Below, piece by piece: positions 1 through 8,518 of a stretch of DNA of 64,000 nucleotides. How positions within the stretch are numbered: the first letter of the stretch is position 1; each line of letters starts with the position of its first letter. Where the stretch lies: contig JAADDW010000015.1 in the NCBI GenBank assembly GCA_013153715.1, positions 1 through 64,000 on the forward strand, read 5' to 3'. The notes beneath the pieces were generated by a model that worked only from the letters and a program-made list of their open reading frames with translations, was not told the DNA's origin and did not search any database. Origin of the DNA: Campylobacterota bacterium. Lineage in GTDB: Bacteria; Campylobacterota; Campylobacteria; Campylobacterales; Nitratiruptoraceae. The position numbers were made by a program, and so were the translations under genes.

Positions 1-451
1 CGTCGAGGGCGGCCGGTTTCCTCCACCACACCGTTGGGAACGGTCCAGCGGCCCGCTGTGCCTCATAGAATTTGAGGGCGAGGGGAAGGACCTTTCTATA
101 GTCTACTCTGGAAGGGGGGGTGAGGGGGGTCCTCTCGGCGCAGAAGCCAAACTCTACCCTCTCCCCCCCCTCGATGGTTTTCTTCCCTGAGGGCCCCTCA
201 ATTTCTATCTCTAGAGTTGCCGGATCTTGGGAGAGGGTGGCGTTCCAGGAGGAGTAAACTATTCCCTCCCCCTCCCTCTCCACCTTCCACTCTATAGGAT
301 TGGGAGAGGTATTGTGGAGTTCCAGGATCTTACAGAAACCTCCTTCCCAGAATATGGTATCCCTCTCTTTGAGGATGAGCCCCTCTCCACTGGCCCAGAT
401 CGACGCTGGGAGGAGGATTGACAGTAGGAAAGTTCCTGGAATATTCCCCAT
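1..451 (-). CDS. Secreted CBM2-GH9 cellulase-like protein (partial, N-terminal 150 residues)
   Basis: The gene runs off the left edge. The 150 visible residues begin with a signal peptide (about residues 1-20, hydrophobic LLSILLPASIWA). Residues 33-106 read like a family 2 carbohydrate-binding module: EGGF, HNT, IEWKV, SSWNATLSQ and a closing GERVEFGF, with Cys40 and Cys104 placed to form the domain disulfide. Residues 117-150 match the start of the glycoside hydrolase family 9 catalytic domain (LKFYEAQRAAG, then WWRKPAALD, compare the family's FYEAQRSG and WRGDSALNDG). The GH9 family hydrolyses beta-1,4-glucans. The catalytic Asp pair and Glu lie outside the window. Start ATG at 451 is chosen because it gives the signal peptide; an extended -10 box lies just upstream at 482-490. 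Function is inferred from family resemblance only. Confidence 0.72.
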   Translation of the reverse strand, partial: MGNIPGTFLLSILLPASIWASGEGLILKERDTIFWEGGFCKILELHNTSPNPIEWKVEREGEGIVYSSWNATLSQDPATLEIEIEGPSGKKTIEGGERVEFGFCAERTPLTPPSRVDYRKVLPLALKFYEAQRAAGPFPTVWWRKPAALD

Positions 452-481
452 TAAACACCCTTCTCTCTCCAATGCCTCTAT

Positions 482-490
482 ATTATAACA
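482..490 (-). promoter_or_regulatory. Extended -10 promoter element for the GH9-like gene
   Basis: The minus strand reads TGTTATAAT, an exact TGnTATAAT extended -10, about 30 bases upstream of the ATG at 451. No convincing -35 is visible. Confidence 0.5.
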
Positions 491-558
491 TGCAAAGGTA
501 GAGATATTTTTCTCCTCCGGTCCGATAATTGGTTGGAAAAGTCCCAAAGGAGGTAATC

Positions 559-918
559 ATGCTCAAAATTTTACGGGATAAGCGGATCTCCCTCAGTATG
601 AGACAGCTCCTCAATCTGGCTATTCAGGATGTGGGGGAGATCCTCTATCTCAACTTCGATTCCGATACCCATGAGATAGAGATGGAGCTCCTCCTCCATG
701 GAGACCAGGAGCCCCTCCACCTTGTGGTCAGGGAGTATCTTGTTGTTGAGGAGAATGGGGAACATTTCCTGATCCTCAAGGAGATAGATGGTCTGAGGAG
801 GGAAGATAGAGAGGTGAGGGAGTATCTCCAGAACAAGAAGTTCAGAATTCCCCAGAGACTCTTTACCCTCTGGCACAGGTGTGAGACAGAGGGGGTTCGG
901 GAATCGGAATCCCACTAA
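559..918 (+). CDS. Hypothetical protein, 119 aa
   Basis: Start ATG at 559 is chosen because an AGGAGGT ribosome-binding site sits 5 bases upstream; the longer frame from 529 has none. The protein is acidic, has no signal peptide and no membrane segment, and alternates charged and aliphatic residues (LHLVVREYLVVEENGEHFLILKE), suggesting a small soluble alpha/beta domain. It stands alone between a minus-strand secreted enzyme and a convergent cytochrome gene. I do not recognise a family. Confidence 0.6.
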   Translation: MLKILRDKRISLSMRQLLNLAIQDVGEILYLNFDSDTHEIEMELLLHGDQEPLHLVVREYLVVEENGEHFLILKEIDGLRREDREVREYLQNKKFRIPQRLFTLWHRCETEGVRESESH

Positions 919-930
919 ATCCTTTATCCA

Positions 931-955
931 CTCTCTCCCAGAGACTGGGAGAGAG
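931..955. terminator. Perfect 11-bp hairpin between convergent genes
   Basis: CTCTCTCCCAG (931-941), a 3-base loop, then CTGGGAGAGAG (945-955). It lies between the converging gene ends at 918 and 970 and probably ends transcription from both sides, although no plus-strand U tract follows. Confidence 0.5.
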
Positions 956-969
956 GGTCCCCAAATCCA

Positions 970-2295
970 CTAGAAAAATATATTGAATGATACCTTGAAT
1001 TGTGTATCATCTACTCCATATAGATTCTCAGCATAAGCTCCAATTAAGTGGATCATGGCAAAGTTGTTGAGAATGGCGCTATAGGTCAGGGAGTACCCCT
1101 CCTCACTATTGTCGTCGCTGTCGAGGCCGTAGTTGACAATGGCCCTCAGGAAGGAGCTCTCCCCTACCCGATAGGTGATGCTGTTCTCTATCCCTCTGTA
1201 CTCTCCCTTCCGCTCGTTGTCGCTGAAGACAAGTATGGAGGTGATGTACCAGGGATCGAAACCTCTCTCTATCGGAACGATGATAGATTGGGTGGAGATG
1301 CCCCGCTCCTCCTTCTCTCCGTAGAGGAGGCCCACTTTCCAGCCGCTCTCAAAGAGGTAGCGGACCCCCGCCATCAATTGGGAGTCGTCCCCCGATGGCC
1401 GTTCTCCCCCTTTTCCTCCCATCATGCCGCCTTTGCCACCCATTCCACCGGGAGAGTGGGGAGAGCCTCCAGATCCTCCTAGATGTCTCGGTCTCCTCCC
1501 TTTTCCCTCTCCCTTTCCTTTTCCATCTGTTTGATGGCCCATTCCGCCTGTCTGGCCAGAGCCACCCTTTCCACTTCCCTTTCCTCCCTCTCCCATGGAT
1601 CCTGCTCCCTTAGGACCTCCCATCTCTCCGTGGTCAGTAGGATCTCCGTAGGAGATGAGGAAGAGGAGTTTTCCATCGTGGAGATAGGAGTATTCAGCCC
1701 CTTTGTAGGAGCCTAAACCTGTTCTCTGGAGGGGGGAGCGGTACTGTTCTCTCCCTGGGATGCCTCTCATTATGCCATGGAGCCCTGAGTCCGTAAAAGA
1801 GCGGGCCAGATTGCCCCACTGGGTAAAGGGGAGCATGAGTCCGGCCCTCAAGAGGTGGTCCGGCTCATTGTGGACCAGTTGAATATAGGCCCTTGAAGAC
1901 TGCTCTTCAAAGAGTTTGGGAGCTCTGGGGTTTTTGGTATTGATATTTTGGCGGGAAGATGCGAAGAGGGAGATGGTTTTGTTGAGTGTTCCTGCAAAGT
2001 AGAGCTTCACCTTGCCGCTCAGACTCTCCCTCTCCGTTTTATCCCTGTAGGTGAGGCCGAGGAGGGCTCCGAAGGGTTCATATTGCCGCTCTCCGTGGAC
2101 GATGAACTCCTTGAGGGAGGGGAGATCTTCTGGAGAGAAGCGGAAACCGTTGCGGAGGAAGCTCTCCCCTGTCTCGTTGAGCATCGGAATATTGGTATGG
2201 CAGGTGGAGCAGTCGGTCTGATACTCCCGAGCAAACTGGGGAAGGGCGTGGGCCAGCTGGAGGAGAATGGCTGACAGGACCACAAATCTCACCAT
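970..2295 (-). CDS. Monoheme outer-membrane barrel-like cytochrome
   Basis: A 441-residue protein starting at ATG 2295 behind AAAGGAG. Residues 1-18 form a signal peptide, and CSTCH (Cys29, Cys32, His33) is a c-type heme site right after it, followed by NIPMLNETGESFLRNGFRF, a segment I associate with a recurrent Campylobacterota family of porin-like cytochromes. The rest alternates hydrophobic and polar residues like beta strands and ends in FKVSFNIFF, the terminal-Phe signature of outer-membrane barrels. Residues about 222-300 are a low-complexity stretch of Gly, Lys, Met, Ser and His, probably an extracellular or periplasmic loop. Likely location is the outer membrane with heme facing the periplasm. 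Role in extracellular electron transfer or solute passage is inference. Confidence 0.65.
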   Translation of the reverse strand: MVRFVVLSAILLQLAHALPQFAREYQTDCSTCHTNIPMLNETGESFLRNGFRFSPEDLPSLKEFIVHGERQYEPFGALLGLTYRDKTERESLSGKVKLYFAGTLNKTISLFASSRQNINTKNPRAPKLFEEQSSRAYIQLVHNEPDHLLRAGLMLPFTQWGNLARSFTDSGLHGIMRGIPGREQYRSPLQRTGLGSYKGAEYSYLHDGKLLFLISYGDPTDHGEMGGPKGAGSMGEGGKGSGKGGSGQTGGMGHQTDGKGKGEGKGRRPRHLGGSGGSPHSPGGMGGKGGMMGGKGGERPSGDDSQLMAGVRYLFESGWKVGLLYGEKEERGISTQSIIVPIERGFDPWYITSILVFSDNERKGEYRGIENSITYRVGESSFLRAIVNYGLDSDDNSEEGYSLTYSAILNNFAMIHLIGAYAENLYGVDDTQFKVSFNIFF

Positions 2296-2340
2296 AGTAA
2301 CTCCTTTCTGATCTGATTTAATGGATTTATAACTTTTGGC

Positions 2341-2346
2341 TATAAT
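2341..2346 (+). promoter_or_regulatory. Candidate -10 box (TATAAT) for the Bax-inhibitor gene
   Basis: A TATAAT preceded by TTGGC lies 66 bases upstream of the ATG at 2413, in the AT-rich divergent spacer 2296-2412 that must also hold the promoter of the minus-strand cytochrome gene (minus-strand TATAAA near 2325). Confidence 0.35.
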
Positions 2347-2412
2347 CGTATGGTAATATTTCAAGATGAGGTCAATGTTATCGGCCCTGCCATATTGTGA
2401 AAAGGAGGAGCT

Positions 2413-3138
2413 ATGGATATGGGACAGGAGAAGAGAGGAGGAGTAACTCTCGGGAGAGTTGATCGGGAGAGTTCGGTTGGGAGAGGGGCTGGAAGAGAGG
2501 GGATCCTCTCTGAGAGGGCCGCTTTCATTAGGAGGACCTACAATCTCTTGGCCGCATCGGTATTAGCCGGGGCTGTGGGGGCTTCCATTGGGCTCGATCT
2601 CGTCCCCGTCGTCACCGAGTGGTACTGGCTCTTCGTCCTCTTGGAGTTTGGGGCCCTTCTGGGACTCTTTCTGGCCCAGCGGATCCCTCTAGTCAACCTT
2701 CTCATTCTCTTCATCTTCACCTTTTTGACAGGTTTCACTCTGGCTCCCCTCCTCTCCTCAATCCTCTCTCTGCCGACGGGGGGAGAGATTGTACGGGACG
2801 CCTTTCTCGTGACGGCTCTGGTCTTCGGAGGGGTGACCCTCTTTGCCACTACGACCCGATACGATTTTCGCTCTATGGGACGCCTCCTCCTGGTGGCCCT
2901 TGTAGTCCTTGTTGTCGCCGCTCTCATCAATATCTTCATTGGAAATTCCCTCCTCCATACTGTTATTGTGGTGGTGGGGGCTCTCCTCTTCACCGCCTTC
3001 ACCATCTATGATACCCAGAGGTTGATGAACGGTGATTTTGAGAGTCCCATAGAGGCGGCCATCGCTCTCTACCTGGACCTCCTCAACCTCTTCATCTCCA
3101 TCTTGCAGATCCTCGGTATCGTTGAGGATAACGGCTGA
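2413..3138 (+). CDS. Bax inhibitor-1/YccA family membrane protein
   Basis: 241 residues with about seven transmembrane segments from residue 45 on, after a hydrophilic Arg/Gly-rich N-terminus of about 35 residues. The core has features of the BI-1/YbhL/YccA family: FIRRTYNLLAASVLAGAVGA, an ending in IYDTQRLMNGDF and ALYLDLLNLFISILQILG. Members are inner-membrane proteins, some acting as calcium leak channels or as FtsH modulators; the role here is unknown. The start has AAAAGGAGGAG upstream. The stop overlaps the next gene by one base (TGATG). Confidence 0.85.
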   Translation: MDMGQEKRGGVTLGRVDRESSVGRGAGREGILSERAAFIRRTYNLLAASVLAGAVGASIGLDLVPVVTEWYWLFVLLEFGALLGLFLAQRIPLVNLLILFIFTFLTGFTLAPLLSSILSLPTGGEIVRDAFLVTALVFGGVTLFATTTRYDFRSMGRLLLVALVVLVVAALINIFIGNSLLHTVIVVVGALLFTAFTIYDTQRLMNGDFESPIEAAIALYLDLLNLFISILQILGIVEDNG

Positions 3139-3551
3139 TGGCGGCCGAGGAGTCCAAACTCCTCCGCCTCGTCGATGCCAATCTCAACAGGCTCAGGGAG
3201 GGGGTTCGGGTTGTGGAGGATATTTGCCGCTATATCTATGATGATGAGGAGCTCGCCCTCGCCCTCAAGCTGGTACGCCACAGAGTCCGTCTCCCCGATG
3301 GGAGGCTCCTGGAGGCTAGAGATGTGGAGGGAGATAGGTTGAGGGAGACCGTTGGGAGTGAGGGGGAGAGGGTGGATCTCCCCTCGATCATTACAGCCAA
3401 TATGAAGCGGGCCCAGGAGTCGGCTCGGGTTCTGGAAGAGGTGCTGAAGTTGATGGATCGGGAAGAGGCCGAAAAATTCAAGGCGATCCGGTATGAGCTC
3501 TATAGTTTGGAGAGATCGCTCCACATGAAGAGGACCTCAAACTCCAAATAG
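3138..3551 (+). CDS. ThiE N-terminal-like domain protein (thiamine-phosphate synthase related)
   Basis: 137 residues. The sequence LVDANLNRLREGVRVVED, KLVRHRV and MKRAQESARVLEEV matches the extra N-terminal domain found ahead of thiamine-phosphate synthase (ThiE) in cyanobacteria, Aquifex and relatives, and as a free-standing protein in Campylobacterota. The TIM-barrel catalytic part is absent, so calling it a thiamine-phosphate pyrophosphorylase, as often done, is probably wrong. It is translationally coupled to the Bax-inhibitor gene. Its 3' end overlaps the convergent bioC gene by 52 bases, which is unusual here. Confidence 0.65.
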   Translation: MAAEESKLLRLVDANLNRLREGVRVVEDICRYIYDDEELALALKLVRHRVRLPDGRLLEARDVEGDRLRETVGSEGERVDLPSIITANMKRAQESARVLEEVLKLMDREEAEKFKAIRYELYSLERSLHMKRTSNSK

Positions 3552-4192
3552 GGGTGGGGATAGTTATCGATGAGCTCTCTCATCTCCCTATAACTCAACC
3601 TCTTGACTCCCTGACTGACGCCGCTCTCCTTGATGTAGCGGAATGCCTCGATCTTTTCGGGAAAGAAGAGTTTGTACTCCCGAACTTCCCACTCCCCGTG
3701 GAAAAACTGCTCTATCAATCTGATAACCTCCCCTTTTTCATAGATTGGGGAGGAGATATTGGCCAGTTGGTGGACCGTCTTGAAGGTGGAGGCGGTGAAG
3801 ATGGCTAGGGATGTGGGGAGGCGGAGGGAGGCTATCCGACGGAGAGTGGCCTCTAAATCCCTGCTCCACTGGAGGGAGCTGGAGGCGAAGATCTGGTCGA
3901 TGGGGAGTCTTTCGAGCTCCCGAAAACAGCTGGGAAGGTCGAAATTGCAGAGAATCTTCCGGGTACAGGGGGGGTGGAGATCCAACATCTGCCGACTGGC
4001 ATCGGCGGCATAGAATCGCTCTATGGGCCAGTCGATGTTCCGGAAGACCTCTCCACTTCCCGCTCCGAGATCGAGAATGGAGCGGCCTCGGTAGGGGCTC
4101 TTTTGGACCAGATGGCGGGCGACTCGGGACTGGATGATCTTACGATCCTGGTAGCGGCTGGCCTGTCTGTCAAATTGGCGGATATGGTCCAC
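3500..4192 (-). CDS. bioC: BioC-like malonyl-ACP O-methyltransferase
   Basis: 230-residue SAM-dependent methyltransferase. ILDLGAGSGEVF (about residues 39-50) is the SAM-binding glycine loop; YAADASRQML is the acidic second-strand motif; SSSLQWSRDLEATL is typical of BioC. The N-terminus IRQFDRQASRYQDRKIIQSRVA resembles BioC. BioC methylates malonyl-ACP to start pimeloyl-ACP for biotin. The start is GTG at 4192, behind CGGAGGTAGA. The gene is solitary and convergent to the ThiE-like gene, with overlapping 3' ends. A related ubiquinone/menaquinone-type methyltransferase is the alternative. Confidence 0.65.
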   Translation of the reverse strand: MDHIRQFDRQASRYQDRKIIQSRVARHLVQKSPYRGRSILDLGAGSGEVFRNIDWPIERFYAADASRQMLDLHPPCTRKILCNFDLPSCFRELERLPIDQIFASSSLQWSRDLEATLRRIASLRLPTSLAIFTASTFKTVHQLANISSPIYEKGEVIRLIEQFFHGEWEVREYKLFFPEKIEAFRYIKESGVSQGVKRLSYREMRELIDNYPHPYLEFEVLFMWSDLSKL

Positions 4193-4405
4193 ACTCTACC
4201 TCCGGTTGGGGGGTATCACCTGCTCCCCGATTTTTGACCTCTCCAACCATTCCCTCGGAGGGATTGGAAGGTGGGGGCCGAGTTACCTTACCATGGGGAA
4301 GATGGGGGTTGGACATCTTGTGCAGACTCTGGTCGGTAATGCATACAGCGATATTATAGTACAATTTCGCTCCCAAGGGCAATTTTATTGCAGGGAGGGG
4401 AGGTT

Positions 4406-4421
4406 CCGCCCCGCCGGGCGG
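4406..4421 (+). other. GC-rich hairpin upstream of secG
   Basis: CCGCCC, loop CGCC, GGGCGG: a compact six-pair stem just upstream of a -10 box. It could end leftover transcription or be an operator. The rest of the spacer 4193-4468 shows AT-rich promoter-like sequence around 4350-4365 and no gene. Confidence 0.4.
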
Positions 4422-4436
4422 TTCACAAAAATTGGA

Positions 4437-4442
4437 TATAAT
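4437..4442 (+). promoter_or_regulatory. TATAAT -10 box for secG
   Basis: An exact TATAAT, 26 bases before the secG ATG at 4469, inside AAAAATTGGATATAATTG. No -35 is evident, as is usual for Campylobacterota sigma-70 promoters. Confidence 0.5.
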
Positions 4443-4468
4443 TGCCCAAAAATTATCAAAGGCTTTCG

Positions 4469-4810
4469 ATGATAAAAGTTCTCTTCATCATGCAGATTGT
4501 TCTCGCTGTCATCTTAACCATCGTCATCTTGCTCCAGAAGAGCTCCTCCATTGGATTGGGAGCCTACAGCGGGAGCAACGAGTCCCTCTTTGGAGCCAAG
4601 GGACCCCAGGGCTTCCTGGCCAAGACCACTTTCTTTCTAGCTACCCTCTTTGTCCTCAACACCATCGCCCTCGGCTACCTCTACAACAAGGCCTACAACC
4701 AGTCGGTCGTCGATAAGATAGAGGTTGAGAAGAAGAGCTCCCCCATTCCAGCGCCACCTCCGGTTACCCAAGAGGAGAGCAGTGCTCCGGAAGCTCCTAC
4801 TCCTCGGTAG
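4469..4810 (+). CDS. secG: SecG, protein-export membrane protein
   Basis: 113 residues. Two transmembrane helices (about 2-20 and 52-72) flank ILLQKSSSIGLGAYSGSNESLFGAKGPQGFLAKTT, which carries the SecG features (LLQ, GLG, LFG, FLAKTT). SecG is the third subunit of the SecYEG channel. The C-terminal tail is rich in Pro, Glu and Lys. Start 4469 is chosen to match family length; a frame from 4442 adds nine improbable residues. The 3' end overlaps the deacetylase gene by 29 bases. Confidence 0.88.
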   Translation: MIKVLFIMQIVLAVILTIVILLQKSSSIGLGAYSGSNESLFGAKGPQGFLAKTTFFLATLFVLNTIALGYLYNKAYNQSVVDKIEVEKKSSPIPAPPPVTQEESSAPEAPTPR

Positions 4811-5741
4811 CCTCTCCCTCTGGCTCTGGGCGGAAGCCCATATCTTCGTTTACCACCGTTTCGGAGATCCCCGTTATCCCTCGACCAATACCTCCCTCTC
4901 CCAGCTCCGACGGGATTTTACCTATCTCAAAGAACACGGCTACAAGGTGATCCCCCTGGTCCGATTGGTGGAGGCCCTCAGGAAGGGAGAAGAGATTGAC
5001 GACCGCTGGGTTGTCATCACCATCGATGACGGGTTCAGGAGCTTTCTCAACGCCCTCCCCATTTTCAAGGAGTTTGGCTACCCCTTCACCATCTTTGTCG
5101 CCACCAGACCTATTGAGGGGAGGTATGGGGATTTCCTGAGGTGGGAGGATCTCAAGGAGATCTCTCGATATGGGGAGATCGCTCTCCACTCCCATAGCCA
5201 TCCCCACCTCTGTGATCTCCCCAGGGAGGCCATTGTCAGAGATACCCGAAGGGCTCTCACCCTTTTCAAGGAGAGGCTCGGCTTCCTCCCCCGTTTCTAT
5301 GCCTATCCCTATGGAGAGTATGACGGGCGGGTAAAGGAGATAATCGGTTCCCTGGGGTTTCTGGGGATATGCAACCAGAATAGGGGAGCTGTCGGCGATG
5401 GGAGCGATCCCTTGGATCTCGATAGGGTCGCCCTCGTGGGAAAGAGCGATCTCCGGAGGGCCCTCAAAATAGGCCACCTAGAGGCGGAGTGGAGGGCCCC
5501 CATCAGCTACCCGAAAGATGGGGTCTTGAAGCGGGTCCAGGTTCGGGTCGATCCCCGGGACCGCCCCTTCCAACTCTATGTCACCGATTACGGCTGGAGA
5601 AGGGTCACTCTCCACGGGAACACCATCGATCTCTCTCCCCGTTATCTCCTCAAGAGGGGACGGGTAAGGGTGATAATAAAGGGAAAAAATAGTAAAATGA
5701 GCACAAAAATTCTTGTAAGGAGTCGATATGGAGCTCAATGA
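4782..5741 (+). CDS. Secreted polysaccharide deacetylase (NodB family)
   Basis: 319 residues from GTG 4782, which follows AGAGGAG by 4 bases. Residues 1-19 ([18 protein letters not shown]) form a signal peptide. The NodB motifs are visible: TIDDGF with the catalytic and metal-binding Asp pair, and HSHSHPHL supplying the metal His residues; [10 protein letters not shown] is the next conserved motif. The C-terminal 80 residues form a small extra beta domain. Likely a periplasmic or surface de-N-acetylase acting on peptidoglycan or exopolysaccharide; the substrate is not readable. It sits inside the secG-frr-pyrE operon and overlaps frr by 14 bases. Confidence 0.8.
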   Translation: MLRKLLLLGSLSLWLWAEAHIFVYHRFGDPRYPSTNTSLSQLRRDFTYLKEHGYKVIPLVRLVEALRKGEEIDDRWVVITIDDGFRSFLNALPIFKEFGYPFTIFVATRPIEGRYGDFLRWEDLKEISRYGEIALHSHSHPHLCDLPREAIVRDTRRALTLFKERLGFLPRFYAYPYGEYDGRVKEIIGSLGFLGICNQNRGAVGDGSDPLDLDRVALVGKSDLRRALKIGHLEAEWRAPISYPKDGVLKRVQVRVDPRDRPFQLYVTDYGWRRVTLHGNTIDLSPRYLLKRGRVRVIIKGKNSKMSTKILVRSRYGAQ

Positions 5742-6288
5742 GGTCTATGAGTATGCTAGGGACCATATGGAGAAGAGTCTCGATGTCCTCAAGCGGGACT
5801 TCGGTACATTGAGGACGGGTCGAGTGACGACGGCTGTTGTTGACCATATCAAGGTAGATTACTACGGTGCCCCGACCCCCCTCAATCAGGTGGCGACCAT
5901 TACCGCCACAGATGCGACTACCATCGTTATAGCGCCGTGGGATAAGGGGCTCCTGGGAGAGATTGAGCGGGCCATACAGGAGGCCAATATCGGTGTCAAT
6001 CCCAATAACGACGGAGATGTGATTAAGCTCTTCTTCCCCCCTATGACCATGGAACAGCGCCAGGCCGAAGGGAAGAGGGCCAAACAGTTTGGGGAGAAGG
6101 CGAAGATCGCTATTCGGAATGTCCGTCGAGATGCCAACGACAAGATCAAAAAGATGGCCAAGGAGAAGGTTATTACCGAAGATGAGGAGAAGCGGGGGCT
6201 CGATGAGGTCCAGAAGATTACAGATGAGTTTGTCAAAAAGGTCGATGATCTGGTGAAGGCGAAAGAACAAGAGATTATGAAGGTGTAG
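5728..6288 (+). CDS. frr: Ribosome recycling factor
   Basis: 186 residues, the standard RRF length. Conserved segments: [69 protein letters not shown] and [20 protein letters not shown] splits post-termination ribosomes with EF-G. The start follows GTAAGGAG. It overlaps the deacetylase end and is followed 3 bases later by pyrE. Confidence 0.97.
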   Translation: MELNEVYEYARDHMEKSLDVLKRDFGTLRTGRVTTAVVDHIKVDYYGAPTPLNQVATITATDATTIVIAPWDKGLLGEIERAIQEANIGVNPNNDGDVIKLFFPPMTMEQRQAEGKRAKQFGEKAKIAIRNVRRDANDKIKKMAKEKVITEDEEKRGLDEVQKITDEFVKKVDDLVKAKEQEIMKV

Positions 6289-6291
6289 GAG

Positions 6292-6903
6292 ATGGTGGAC
6301 ATCGAGGGGATCTATCGGGAGGCTGGGGCTCTCCTGGAGGGCCACTTTCTCCTCTCCAGCGGAAAACATAGCCCCTACTATCTCCAGAGTGCCCGGGTCC
6401 TCGAAGACCCGAAGCGGGCCCAACTCTTGGCCCAGGAGCTGGCTCGACTCATAGAGGAGAGCAAAATCGGAGTCGATACTGTCTGCTCTCCGGCCATCGG
6501 GGGATTGCTGGCAGGCTATGAACTGGCTAGGGCCCTGGGGGTCCGCTTCATCTTTACGGAGCGTCACAATGGGGTTATGACCCTGAGGCGGGGCTTTGAG
6601 GTAGCCCCTGGAGAACGGGTCCTCATCTGTGAAGATATTATCACCACCGGGGGGAGCGCTTTGGAGGCGGCCCGGGAAATTGAGGATCAGGGGGGGAGAG
6701 TTGTGGCCTTTGCCGCCCTGGCCAATAGGGGGATCTGCCGTCGGGAAGGGGGAGAGGAGCCCTCCAAGGAGGAGTGTCGTCTCCCCCGAGAGAAACCTCT
6801 CTTTGCCCTGGCCGATTTCGATTTCCCCATCTACGATCCCCACGATTGTCCCCTCTGCGCTAGTGGAGTTCCTCCCGTCAAACCGGGGAGTCGGGGGAGT
6901 TGA
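6292..6903 (+). CDS. pyrE: Orotate phosphoribosyltransferase
   Basis: 203 residues. [16 protein letters not shown] is the PRPP-binding motif and [14 protein letters not shown] is the N-terminal orotate-site segment; [15 protein letters not shown] is the catalytic loop. The enzyme makes OMP from orotate in UMP synthesis. A Cys-rich tail ([18 protein letters not shown]) matches longer epsilonproteobacterial PyrE proteins. The ATG abuts AGGAG, so GTG at 6295 could be the real start. The stop overlaps the next gene by one base. Confidence 0.95.
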   Translation: MVDIEGIYREAGALLEGHFLLSSGKHSPYYLQSARVLEDPKRAQLLAQELARLIEESKIGVDTVCSPAIGGLLAGYELARALGVRFIFTERHNGVMTLRRGFEVAPGERVLICEDIITTGGSALEAAREIEDQGGRVVAFAALANRGICRREGGEEPSKEECRLPREKPLFALADFDFPIYDPHDCPLCASGVPPVKPGSRGS

Positions 6904-7391
6904 TGGCTCGGTGGCGCTATGTGAAACAGGGGAGGATCCCCAAAGGGGAGGAGAAGAGGGAGGAGACGGCTCCTCTCTACCCTCCCGCTCCCATAGCGGC
7001 TCGGCTCAAGGCCTTTCTCACAGATACCTTCATGATCACGATGCCCATCCTCTATATCGTTATCTATCTGGTCATGGGGAGCCGTGAGGAGTTTCGGGAG
7101 AATATGGGTGAGGGGTGGCTCTACATTCTCATTCCCCACTATATTGTTGTTGTCCTTCTCTGGACCCTCCAGGGGCAGACGCCGGGTATGAAGGCCTACG
7201 GCCTCAAAGTGGGAAAGTGGAGAGACCCCTCCCAGAAGATCACCTTCCTCCAGGGGACGATCCGCTACTTTGCCATGCCCCTCTCCATCCTCTCCATAGT
7301 GGGACTCCTCATCGCCCTCTTCCGCCAAGACCGCGCCACCCTCCACGATATGGTCTCCTTGAGCAGGATGGTCCTGGTTGAGGATTTTTAG
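6903..7391 (+). CDS. RDD family membrane protein
   Basis: 162 residues. APIAARLKAFLTDTFMITMPILYIVIYLVMG carries the RDD-like R...D signature in the first helix, and QGQTPGMKAYGLKVGKW plus RYFAMPLSILSIVGLLIALF and HDMVSLSRMV are the usual later motifs. Three or four membrane segments. RDD proteins are poorly understood inner-membrane proteins; some affect ion homeostasis. ATG 6903 overlaps the pyrE stop (TGATG). Confidence 0.8.
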   Translation: MARWRYVKQGRIPKGEEKREETAPLYPPAPIAARLKAFLTDTFMITMPILYIVIYLVMGSREEFRENMGEGWLYILIPHYIVVVLLWTLQGQTPGMKAYGLKVGKWRDPSQKITFLQGTIRYFAMPLSILSIVGLLIALFRQDRATLHDMVSLSRMVLVEDF

Positions 7392-8466
7392 CCTCGTCAG
7401 CCTCTTCTATCTCCTCTTCTTCTCCACCATCGGGGGGTATATCATCTATCTCCCCAAAGTTTTGGATCTCCTCGGATACAGCTCCCTAGAGATCGGTATC
7501 ACCTTTTCCATGAGCCCCCTCATGCGGTTTCTCACCCCCTTTCTCTTCCTGAGGAGCCTCTCCCTCACCTCCAAACTCTACCGCTCCGCCCTCCTCCTCT
7601 CTCTGGGAGCCGCTCTCCTCTTTCCCCTCACTATCCAGCAGTTCTGGCTCTTCCTCATTCCCAATATCCTCCTCGGCATCTCCTTCGCCCTTACCCTCCC
7701 CTATGTGGAGACCATCGCCCTTGAGAGGATAGGGAGGGAGCGGTATGGGAGGGCCCGTCTCTTCGGCTCCCTCGGTTTCATAGGTGTCGCCCTCCTCCTC
7801 GCCCATTTTATGGAGGGGTATGGGGCGACTCTGATCCTCCTCATATCGACTATCGTCGCTACGGTGGTGGTCGGTTGGTATCTGGGGGAGATAGAGGTGG
7901 AGAGGGGGCGGAGGGAGGGGGAGGTTGTGGAGATGGTCAAAGATCTCCCCCTCTGGCTCAATTTTCTCCTGATGCAGATCAGCTTTGGACCCTTCTACAA
8001 CTTCTTCACCATCTACGAGAGCCAGCATGGATTGGACTATACCACAATCAGCTATCTCTGGACCTTTGGCGTCGTTGCCGAGATTGTGATGCTCTACCTT
8101 CAAGGGGCGCTCCTCCGCCGTAATCTCCTGACCCTCCTCAAACTCTGTTCCGCCATTACCGCCTTCCGCTGGTTCCTGGTCCACCTCTATCCTACCCACC
8201 TCCCTCTCCTCTTCTTTGCCCAGTCCCTCCACGCCTTCAGCTTCGCCCTCTACTACAGCGCCGCCATCAGCTACCTCTTCCTCATCTACTCCAAGAAGAC
8301 CTTGGCCCAACAACTCTTTGGAGGGATAAGTTTCGGTCTGGGAGGGATGGTGGGGAGCTCCTTGGCCGGACTCTTTTACGGAGAGTATCTCTTCCTCTAT
8401 GCCGCAGTTGTCGCCGTTCTAGCTACTTTTGTTCTCTTTTTCCAACGGGGGTCGAATAATTTTTAA
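7378..8466 (+). CDS. MFS transporter
   Basis: 362 residues with about 11-12 transmembrane segments and hardly any soluble loops. GYSSLEIGITFSMSPLMRFLTP and RYGRARLFGSLGFIGVALLLA fit the MFS_1-like family related to the LacY/nucleoside-H+ branch; the central loop is around residues 165-190. The substrate cannot be read. The start is TTG at 7378, preceded by AGGA and overlapping the RDD gene by 14 bases. It closes the secG-to-MFS operon. Confidence 0.75.
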   Translation: MRIFSLVSLFYLLFFSTIGGYIIYLPKVLDLLGYSSLEIGITFSMSPLMRFLTPFLFLRSLSLTSKLYRSALLLSLGAALLFPLTIQQFWLFLIPNILLGISFALTLPYVETIALERIGRERYGRARLFGSLGFIGVALLLAHFMEGYGATLILLISTIVATVVVGWYLGEIEVERGRREGEVVEMVKDLPLWLNFLLMQISFGPFYNFFTIYESQHGLDYTTISYLWTFGVVAEIVMLYLQGALLRRNLLTLLKLCSAITAFRWFLVHLYPTHLPLLFFAQSLHAFSFALYYSAAISYLFLIYSKKTLAQQLFGGISFGLGGMVGSSLAGLFYGEYLFLYAAVVAVLATFVLFFQRGSNNF

Positions 8467-8518
8467 ACATTGTTAGCCAAAAATTGACTAATTTTTGATC
8501 AAAGAAATGTCTTTTTTC

